64,000 nt of DNA, taken from contig JAACJP010000039.1 in the NCBI GenBank assembly GCA_013368375.1, positions 1-64,000 on the forward strand, read 5' to 3'. The notes beneath the pieces are model-generated. The model ran no database searches and was not told where the DNA came from. It saw only the letters and a program-made list of their open reading frames with translations. A program made the position numbers and the translations under genes. Shown here in pieces: positions 56,341 through 64,000 of the stretch (position 1 is the stretch's first letter; every line of letters starts with the position of its first letter). The stretch comes from Tricholomella constricta. Taxonomy: Eukaryota; Basidiomycota; Agaricomycetes; Agaricales; Lyophyllaceae.

Positions 56341-57720
56341 CTAATTACGTGGCACCTCAAGAGTGATGTCCTGGGGCCTTAGTGCTCCAGACTTGATCTG
56401 CTCTATAAGGCCAGAGAGTAGCGCTACCTGGTCAGCTTGTGCCGCCAGTTCTTGGTGGGCCTTTTTATTTTCCTCCAACACCTTACTTTTCTCCTTTTCC
56501 ATCCGTGCATATCGCTGGTTCAATTCAATTACCTCCTCCTTGTTCATAATGATAAGGGCTTCGATCATAGAGCCGAAATCATTTACAATTTGGCCGGTTG
56601 CTTTGTGAGCATCATCCAGAAGACGAGGAGATTCATAGTGGTAGAATGAGTTGCTTGAGGCGGCGTGCGGATGCTGACCAGCAATAAAAAGCCAGCTATT
56701 GGTTTCTATCCCTAGTCTCTCAACCTGGAATCCAGTATCTGTCAGAGAGATCAAGATATATCTTTAGTAACGTACTCTTTCAATGATGTCAGTAATTTGA
56801 GCTCGGAAGCGAGCTGATGCTCGAGATGCGGACTCCAGTTCAGGCCGTAGAGCTCGCTGTCGAATAATTTCTATAGAGGCCACACCTTTGAAAAAGACCT
56901 CAGAAAGTAAGTGAAACAACGTACCATACGGTTTAGCTCCCTTCATTGCTCCTTCCACAATGCCATGCACTTTATATTTTGTAGTCGCTCGGATTCTTGG
57001 CCCACGTATTGAGAACGGTGAAGAAGGCATTGGGGAAGATGTAGGTAGAGATTGATCATCGTGCGGCTTGTGCGAGCTTTCCAATGGCGAAGTTGGGAGA
57101 AGAGATGTGAAAACGTCTGGAGACTCAGATGCAGCAGAATGAAGCAAACGGGAATCAAAAGATAAGCCAGTCATGGGCTCTGAAAGCAACCTAGGGTCAA
57201 TATTGGAGTTGGAGTGTCGCTTGGGATTGTGACAGATCATAACGTCGGAGGTACGGGAAGTTGGTGTGAATGGATGTGGGGCAGGGGAAGGAAAAATCAG
57301 CTGACTGTGTCGAGCATTGTCAAGCATAGTTGGAGATGCTCGGTTACTGGACTGAACGTGAACTTTAGGTGTGTCATGTGTCGAAGTCGAAGTGATTAGA
57401 GTCTCGTCGGGATCTAAAGTGGGGTCCATAGACTTAGGCTGAACTGGTGTAGTGCCGTTGGCTTCAGCTTCCAATGCCTTAACCTATCATTAGTTATTTT
57501 GTATCAATAAAGAAGAAAGCTGACGTACATCTTTCTGCGCCTTCCTAAATTTTGCAGAATGGGCGCATTCATTTCTCCACTGTTCTCCTGGGCATTTTAA
57601 GCATTTGCGTCGTTTGGAGAGGCCAGCTACAGCGCTGGCATTTCCTTGCTTAGGCATGATATCTGCCTTCCAGCGTGATGGAATAGACTTCCGAGGAGAC
57701 TTTCGTGGTGATGGTGGCAT
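56341..57720 (-). CDS. KDZ accessory protein with basic/Cys N-terminus and coiled-coil tail, 409 aa
   Basis: Exons 57720-57529, 57483-56925, 56870-56776 and 56724-56341 (minus), with 45-54 bp introns, all in frame. The N-terminus MPPSPRKSPRKSIPSRWKAD has repeated S-P-R-K (AT-hook or histone-tail-like) motifs and is followed by a cysteine cluster KRRKCLKCPGEQWRNECAHS that could bind zinc. The middle is disordered Ser/Pro; then comes a helical region (ALRPELESASRASARFRAQI) and a C-terminal coiled coil (MNKEEVIELNQRYARMEKEK, then LEENKKAHQELAAQ). The layout (basic head, disordered middle, coiled tail) suggests a DNA-bound oligomer. It is divergent from the transposase, 171 bp apart, so the two are likely co-expressed. 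No named family. Confidence 0.75.
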
Positions 57721-57891
57721 GGTATTGAATGTGACAGACACAATGAAAATGATTACGTTGTAGCTGGTAAATGTATGAATATAGCAGAAGGTCTCCATAA
57801 TTAATGGCTCTAGAATTCCAAATGTCAAGATGGTGCCAAAAGTAGCGATGGCAAATGCGGGCTCCTCCGCACAACTTCATCGGATCATTTC
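57721..57891. promoter_or_regulatory. Divergent promoter of the KDZ transposase and accessory gene
   Basis: This 171-bp AT-rich region lies between two start codons. No TATA box in a standard place is obvious. Its compactness suggests joint control of both genes. Confidence 0.45.
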
Positions 57892-60800
57892 ATGTCCATA
57901 CAACTTCCAAAGCCTGATCGAAAGGCTCCAGAAATCACTCTTCCTGCTCCAATAAGGGCACAGATTCAGCTCACAGCTCCTCGTCTAGAATCGAAACCCA
58001 ACTGGGCTAATGATTCACTTCAATCATCTTCACCTCAGAAGCGTCGGAGAGTCGTTCTCAACTCTGGAAAGCGCAAGAGAAAATTTGCCAGTACAAGAGA
58101 TTCAGCTCTTGAAATTCACACAGAGCTAGCAGAACCATTTGGAGACGACGATCTTGCTCAAATAGATGGTTCTCCCACACCTGCTGACCTTGGGATAGCC
58201 AACGATAAAGATGAAGACTACATGGCTTACGTGGATCTTGTCAAATCAGAAGGGATAGGCATGGTGCAGATATATAAGGATATCTTTGTGGTACAAGGAT
58301 GGAACGGCAGGTCAGGAACTGTATGTGTTATGACATTTATATTTTGAATGGCTGATGACGTGTGGGAAAAAAAGCATACTTGGTCGCATTTAGAGAGGAC
58401 CAAAATTGGTGCAGGGCTTTCAATAGGCTGCTACTGCAGGTCCGGTCGTGATGGCATAGCTTGTGTTCATTATCGGTTTATGCTTGAGTATGGAGACATT
58501 GAATTTCCACCACATGAAAGCGCCCTCACATGTACGTCAAAAATAAACTTTGTAATGTCCCATAAGTTTGATTGGTGATGCAGACAGAGAGATATCAACC
58601 GTTCTATTCTCCCGTATGCCAAGTGATGGAGAAAGATTCGTGAACCTATTCTCTGTTGGTGTTCTTGGGGAAACGGTAAAAAGCCGCACATTTGTTCAGC
58701 ATGAGGGTGGCAATGATGGCAGTGGTTTATGGAAATGCCAGAAATGCCAGAAGAACCTGGCTCATCATTGCATCCATATATCAAATGCACAAAGCATGCT
58801 GGCAAAGCTTCTACAGCAGGAACATAGGGAGCAAGATCTGGACGGAATAGACGACGCTGCTCCTGATGTTTCTTGTAAGTTAATCATGATGAAACTACAT
58901 CTATTTTGCTCATCTCATTTCAAAGTTATGACCGTCAGACCTCAAAGGTCATACCGAAATGGTGCAATTTCATATTTGCCCATTGTACCACCAGCTTGGG
59001 CAGAATTGGACTCTGATATTCCCCATTATCTCCGCCCTCTGCCTCTTCGTGATGTTCCAAAACTTCTAGAGCTTGACCGGTCATCGACCTGTCGATGTGG
59101 CCCGATAAGGTCATACTATGATATTTCCCGCCCACAGTTTGAAAGGCAGTGCATCGTTTATGGCCTGACACATGCGATGCATAGCCAAATTGAACTACAG
59201 GCCTGTTTATCCTGTTCAGGCCGTACAAATCGATTTGTTGGCCCGGATCTACGAAACCTTGGTATTTTCAACTTCAACAACCGCATCCTCTTCACACACG
59301 AGCTCCTTGACGACTACACCAGCTTCTACACCACCTCGGAAACTCCCTTCACGGCTTGGATCACCGTAGTTTCTCGCAGATATCCTACTGGTGATTCTTT
59401 TGTTTCTGAGCAAGTCTTTCGGGCTGCTTGGTTTTCATATGTGGACCTTCAGGATTTCCGAGATGATATGCGCTGTCCTCAATGTGGTCCAATGCCAGAA
59501 GATATAATCTGGGACGGTGTTTCTGTAGGATTTCACAAGAAACATGTGCTGCCCTCATTGCGGCCACCCACCATATCTGATGTCCTGTCACCGATCCGAA
59601 ATAACCATTATCTATGGAAACAGCAGGCATTACCAGATGCAAAGCTTCGAAGACGGCTTCGGAAAATAATTACTGGGGCCAAAGTGTCGACACCTGCAGA
59701 TGTAGAGGAAGACTCAGACGATGAAGGTGATGGAGGTGGTAGCCGTAAAGCAAAATCGGAGGCTGCACAAAAAGCAGAAATCGAAAGGCTCACTTCAATT
59801 CCTGAAGTTCTTGCTGATCTTGGGTCTATCAATCCTCATCTGCAAGAACTGTTTGATCTGCACTTCGGTTTGCCTGCAGTAACCGCACAGATTATTCCCC
59901 CCTTGGTTTACAAGAGGTTATTTATCCAGGTAGTCTTGTCGCTTTCCATGTATAATATTTCTGACCAGATTTTAGATCGCTGCTGAGGAATCCACACTCC
60001 AAATGTTGAACAAATCAGCATTAGAAATGCTGAAAACATTTAACGACAATCCTTCAGAGGATAATGCAACCAAGATGATTTATTGTCCAGTCCTCTCGAG
60101 TCCTTCGGTTTCATGGGCTACCATACCCAGATGCTGTGCTTGGGCTTTGTCAATGGCTATATCAACGAGGCTTGGAGGTTTATAACCGGTTAATTGGGCA
60201 ATCCACGCCCTCAAGCTTGGACACTATGCCAATTTTGGAGAAAGATTGGCGAGAAGTTAGTATTCTATTTCTATAATTGATTAACCTCTCAAAAAGTATA
60301 TATTATAGACAGGTTGCTGCTATAGCCTGCCTCAAATTCGGCACCGACCTATTTACAGCAATCTTCAACATGATGTTCGCAAAGAAACAAGCAATAATCG
60401 AGGGGCAAAGTGCTCCAAATATTACGCTCAGTATGGTGCAAAGCGTTTAACTGGGGGTATCATGGCAGCTTGGTGCACACATAGCATCTGCTATGGCTTT
60501 CATTTCATCCCCAATGGTGAGGGCAGAAATGATGTGTTCTCAGCAATGTATACTCGATGGGAAATTGCGCCAAAAAGAATCATCTATGATTTTGCTTGTG
60601 CGCTAGGCCCATACTGCCTCATACGGGAGCCTGCATTTTTCGCCCATAGCATATATGGCATTGATGCTTTCCATGCTAGGGATCACAAAAAATGTGCACC
60701 GGCTGCTTTTTTGGAGACGTACATGGCGGTAGACCCACATCTATCCCGAGTCAACTCCAGTGCTGCAGAATGTGGAAACGGAGGCATCAAGCGGATCAGA

Positions 60801-60902
60801 AAATCTGTCAGCTACATGGCACAAGATCACGCTATAATGTACACAAAGGTTTTTATCTCGGTATGGAATCGTTTACGGATACGACGGCTAAAGGGCACAT
60901 GA
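57892..60902 (+). CDS. KDZ transposase with SWIM-like and CxC cysteine clusters; one apparent frameshift
   Basis: Exons 57892-58320, 58375-58531, 58584-58874, 58926-59929, 59976 to about 60090, then (shifted frame) to 60255, and 60309-60902; about 880 aa. Order: disordered basic N-terminus (SSPQKRRRVVLNSGKRKRKF); SWIM-like zinc motif GCYCRSGRDGIACVHYRF; Cys-rich WKCQKCQKNLAHHCIHI; clusters of the CxC5/CxC6 kind (STCRCGPIRS, ACLSCSGRTNRF, PDLRNLGIFNFNNRIL); then the core with DDMRCPQCGPMPEDIIWDGV (first Asp), MAAWCTHSICYGFHFIPNGE, IIYDFACALGPYCL (second Asp) and NSSAAECGNGGIKRIRKSVS (Glu). It catalyses excision and integration of the element. Between NATKMIYCPVLS and RVLRFHGLPYPDAVLG the frame changes near 60090 with no splice sites, consistent with loss of one unit of a CGAGT tandem pair (inference). 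If real, this copy cannot make full-length transposase. Confidence 0.88.
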
Positions 60903-62575
60903 CTTGCAATATGAAGTTGATGTATGTTTGTGAATGCAGAGAGGTTGAACCATATCAGGAAAAAAGGAAAGTTCTATCATATTCAAACCGCCAGATACAG
61001 TGGTGTTCTGCCATAGTCAAGCAAATGGAGAGGTTTTGCCATATCTAAGTAAACTATAGGATATGGCAGAATTCAGCCATACTTTCTAATTATAAATATG
61101 GAGCGGTTCTGCCATACTGGAGCAAGACACGGTTACAGCAGGATTCTGCCATAATTCAGAAAACCACAGGATATGGAAATACTCAGCGATAATCACTAGT
61201 TTTGGAGAGACTCTGTCATACTGGAGCAAACCACAAATTGCAGCAAAATTCTGCCATAATTGAGCAAACCACAAGATATGGAAATACTCAGCTATAATCA
61301 CTAGATTTGGAGAGGTTCTGCCATTTCAGACCAAACTAAAGGATATCGTGAGGGTTTGCCATAACTGAGGAAACCACAAAATTTGGAGAGGTTCTGCCAT
61401 TGCAGACCAAATTGAAAGATATGGCGAGGTTTTGCCATAACTGAGGAAACCACAGGATATGGCAAGATTCAGCCATAGTTTCTAATCTACTGAATATGGA
61501 GGGATTCTGCCATAATGTAACAAACCACGAAATATAGCAAAGTTCTACTACAAGAGCAAAATTCTGCCATAATTGAGCAAACTGCAAGATATGGAAATAC
61601 TCAGCTATAATCACTAGATCTGGAGAGGTTCTGCGATTTCAGACCAAACTAAAGGATATTGTGAGGGTTTGCCATAACTGAGGAAACCACAAAATTTGGA
61701 GAGGTTCTGCCATTGCAGACCAAATTGAAAGATATGGCGAGGTTTCGCCATAACTGAGGAAACCACAGGATATGGCAAGATTCAGCCATAGTTTTTAATC
61801 TACTGAGTATGGAGGGATTCTGCCATAATGTAACAAACCACGAAATATAGCAAAGTTCTGCTACAAGGTGGTTGAGAAAATGGAGAAGTTCTACTATATT
61901 AAAGTAAAGTAAAAAGTACAGCAGGATTCTGCCATATTCAAGCAAACCAACATTATATGGAGAGCTTCTACCATAGTTAAGGAAATGAGAAAGGTTCCGC
62001 TATATTTGAATTAGTGAGGCTCTGTAAGAGAAATACGGTGGAGGCTTGCTATATAAAAAAGATGGAGTAGACATTGACAGTGGATAATCTTCTATTATAT
62101 ACAAGGCAAGGTAGTTCAGTGGTTTGTGTCCATGCTTTTCAGCTAATGATTTGTGAAGTCTATGGTTCGAACCCTGGTTATGTTTTTTTCAATTTAAATA
62201 AAATATCTGGTGAAATCTGGCCATTGTGTAAATGGCATAGGGCCTCCATCTACCTTTTGGCCAAAAAGCCACCCAATTCAAGTATGGCAAGATTCCACCA
62301 TATGAGCCAATACAAGAAATATTGCTGAAATATACCATTTACTGCCTTACTCAACGTTTGCGCAACAATGTTGAGAATATGGCAGAATTTTGCTATATTC
62401 TCTCTAACAATGCTCAACAGCCCGTCAGCAGTATACGGTAGGAACCCACTATATATTTTACTCAGCGGTTACTCAACGCCCTAAGAATAAACTATGCAGA
62501 AAAATGGCTGAATTTCGGCATAATGAAGCTACTCAACATCTATAAAACACAACAAATATGGCAGAAATTTGGCAT
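60903..62575. repeat. Right subterminal zone: clustered TGCCATA-like motifs
   Basis: AT-rich and non-coding, it carries many copies of TTCTGCCATA, GAGGTTCTGCCAT and inverses about every 40 bp. It has a direct duplication of about 250 bp (around 61250-61550 and 61600-61860, both containing GGATAT(C/T)GTGAGGGTTTGCCAT). It mirrors the left zone, where the motif is more often in the opposite sense. Confidence 0.85.
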
Positions 62576-62670
62576 ATCGACGGGTCACTTGTGTTTGGAG
62601 TGACGGGCCGCATGTGTTGCTGTGACAGGCCTATGGTGTTTGTTAGGCCTGGACCATCGCACATATCCGA

Positions 62671-62679
62671 GCAATGGGG
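62671..62679 (+). repeat. Right target-site duplication of the KDZ element
   Basis: GCAATGGGG is identical to 40660-40668. The host exon resumes immediately after it. Confidence 0.88.
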
Positions 62680-62751
62680 ACAATTTGAAGTGACCTTGAC
62701 TGCGGCGATTTCGGTTCCTCAGATGGCTGGTCGTTCTTTATGACATTGTTC
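62680..62751 (-). pseudogene. 5' part of the family X exon split by the KDZ element
   Basis: On the minus strand, after an ACAG acceptor, the sequence encodes NNVIKNDQPSEEPKSPQ and then meets the target duplication. It continues in frame at 40668-40627. The homologous exon in copy 3 (38667-38554) begins NNDTKNDQPSEEPKSPQ. Confidence 0.75.
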
Positions 62752-63420
62752 CTGTAAGGCGTCAGTTACAAACATATTCCAGTTTTTGAGAAAATTCACA
62801 TCGTATCAGTTGCTGCGGTCGTGGCAGTAATGGGGAGCACTTGAACGATACTTAGTCTTTATATATTTACATCCACGTGCTGTCATGCTGTGGTCGTCCC
62901 TGTCACTTGAAAGCGTGGACGGTGGACGTGTCAATGAGCCGTTAAATGTGTAAAGTTATTCGTACGTGGATGAATATAACTCCTCAAACGGGTTCATTGA
63001 CTCTGAGGCCTTGACACTTGTGTTGGTTCTTTCCCTTGCCTCTTCTCCCACTGCATCAGCCTAACAATTCCTTACGCCAGAAGGCTGTAAGCCAGCAATA
63101 TGGTGTTTCTTCTCAGGGTAAACATATCGAAACTTAGAAACGTCGACGGTAAATCACTTCCGACGTCTTTGCCACTTAAATTGACGTGAGGAGGGAGGCA
63201 CTGGAGCAAGGCCATTATTCGGGGAAGCGGATATGGAAACATGTCATTGGGACGGGTAGGGATACGGATCGGAGGAGGACCAGGTGACAATGAAAGTAAG
63301 CGAGCTTATCATCACTCATTTTATATGCATCCTTACACCTGCAGGACCATGTAAATTAGGCAAGAATTCATATGCAATGCCGTGCATGTAGTATACTCAT
63401 GGTGACATCTTCGTTTCAGC
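62752..63420. repeat. Mosaic of sequences duplicated from the 33-40 kb cluster
   Basis: 62752-62950 resembles 38668-38870 (upstream part of family X). 63180-63300 resembles 33320-33440 (GCCATTATTCGGGGAAGCGG and the GGAGGAGGACCAGGTG block). 63320-63400 resembles 39895-39975 (CATCCTTACACCTGC block). No intact gene is contained. Confidence 0.65.
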
Positions 63421-63524
63421 CCGACTCCACATATCGACCTCGATACCCAAGGCAAACTGAGAGAGCTCTAGAATGTCAAGATATTCACTACATCATCACA
63501 GCGGCAAAATACACATATGACTCA

Positions 63525-64000
63525 CTAAGATTCGCGAAACTGGTGCCAGCGAGGAGCCCTCCCTGTGCGCAAAATCTTCTGCACCCTGCGGATATGCTTC
63601 AGATCTGCTCCCCACGCCAGCTCCTCCGGAGACAAATTGGATGTGATGGTGAACCCAGAGCAATCAACGCTTCTGTCTTCCTCAAATGGGACGGCAGCAT
63701 ACCTACACCTGCTGAATAAATGCAGCTGGATTTCCTTGATCACTTCGAACCTTCGATTGAAGTTATCCAGGTCGGGCCTGAAGTTGTGGCGGAGAGCCCA
63801 CGCGTCTTGATCCTTGGTCGGAAAGGAGTAAGAGAGAACGTAATGCCGCATACGTCCTCCAAGCCTAGGGTCGTTCCAGAGAAGCGGTGCCGGCCTCTTG
63901 ATGTCTGCGAGCGTCATACGTCGATAAAATGGCTGCGGTGGCTCGGAAGCCTGCTTGTCATTATCCCTGTAAAATGTTCAGTTGAAGGGAACAGATATTC
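63525..64000 (-). CDS. Family X copy 6, 5' partial at window edge
   Basis: Last exon 63966-63525 (minus), preceded by an intron that runs past the window edge. The product is nearly identical to copy 3: MTLADIKRPAPLLWNDPRLG, VLSYSFPTKDQDAWALRHNF, RPDLDNFNRRFEVIKEIQLH, SVDCSGFTITSNLSPEELAW and KILRTGRAPRWHQFRES at the end. The flanking intron (TTTTACAG acceptor after CTTCAACTGAACA) is also the same, so this is a recent duplicate of 38056-38733 or the reverse. Function is unknown. Confidence 0.65.

Larger units (their letters stand above)
40669..62670 (+). mobile_element. 22.0-kb KDZ DNA transposon carrying TET/JBP dioxygenase and Ulp1 protease genes
   Basis: The borders are set by the interrupted family X exon and by a 9-bp direct repeat, GCAATGGGG (40660-40668 and 62671-62679), the target duplication; Zisupton-type elements make about 8 bp, and one base may be chance. 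Weak inverted similarity at the ends includes an AAC(C)AAACACC block and a GGCCTGTCA(CA)GCAA block. Inside both ends lie 1.4-1.6 kb AT-rich zones packed with TGCCATA-like motifs. Genes, left to right: Ulp1-like protease (+), four accessory genes (three left of the middle section, one right of the dioxygenase; all minus), TET/JBP dioxygenase (+) and KDZ transposase (+). KDZ elements and their link to TET/JBP genes in mushrooms are known (Iyer and colleagues, 2014); this full layout and site are read here from sequence. Confidence 0.92.

Noticed and set aside
1..64000. tRNA or rRNA genes
   Set aside because: I looked for cloverleaf-compatible GGTTCGA boxes and rRNA landmarks. The GGTTCGAACCC at about 62164-62174 lies in AT-rich repeat DNA; a preceding A-box-like GTTCAGTGGTTTG segment is present, but the acceptor stem does not pair convincingly by eye.

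Overview
This window is nuclear DNA from a filamentous fungus, almost certainly a mushroom-forming basidiomycete (Agaricomycetes, probably Agaricales). The evidence is the dense spliceosomal introns of about 45-65 bp with GT..AG ends and frequent microexons, the gene types (PLC1, YTM1, a Zn2Cys6 regulator, an RNase H1-N-like protein), and a KDZ (Kyakuja-Dileera-Zisupton) transposon that carries a TET/JBP dioxygenase, a pairing known from mushroom genomes.

Layout. Bases 1-17.5 kb are host sequence: the 3' part of a Gfo/Idh/MocA oxidoreductase; a gene-poor stretch with tandem decayed cupin copies (4.9-6.6 kb); a divergent pair made of a coiled-coil protein and an HSL-type alpha/beta hydrolase; a second, distantly paralogous coiled-coil gene; phosphoinositide phospholipase C (12.2-15.6 kb, minus); and the ribosome-biogenesis WD40 gene YTM1 (15.9-17.5 kb). 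YTM1 is followed by two broken copies of its own 3' half. A complete pogo/Tigger-type transposon (20.9-24.0 kb) with matching inverted ends and TA target duplications carries a nested TA-flanked MITE. A Zn2Cys6 regulator (24.3-25.9 kb) and an unrecognised gene (26.4-27.1 kb) follow.

From 27.8 to 40.7 kb the DNA is repeat-rich. Two 1.6-1.7 kb direct repeats bracket a small gene with an RNase H1 N-terminal-like domain. A short hydrophobic-protein gene has a decayed inverted copy. A lineage-expanded gene family (called family X here, six copies or fragments in the window) is built from reiterated short exons.

The main find is a 22.0-kb KDZ transposon (40669-62670) inserted into an exon of a family X gene. 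Removing it together with one copy of its 9-bp target duplication restores an open 114-nt exon, the same length as the homologous exon of the intact neighbour. The element has AT-rich subterminal zones full of a TGCCATA-like motif. It encodes a Ulp1-type cysteine protease, four minus-strand accessory proteins (two with basic or Cys-rich N-termini), a TET/JBP-type 2-oxoglutarate/Fe(II) dioxygenase with all metal and 2OG ligands present, and a KDZ transposase with SWIM-like and CxC cysteine clusters. The transposase has one apparent frameshift. A 4.5-kb middle section holds minisatellites and fragments of captured host genes (a CDK-like kinase and a DUF6697-like protein).

The last 1.4 kb is a mosaic of family X and of repeats already seen at 33-40 kb. 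All exon maps were read by eye from splice consensus and reading frame. No alignment or RNA evidence was available.
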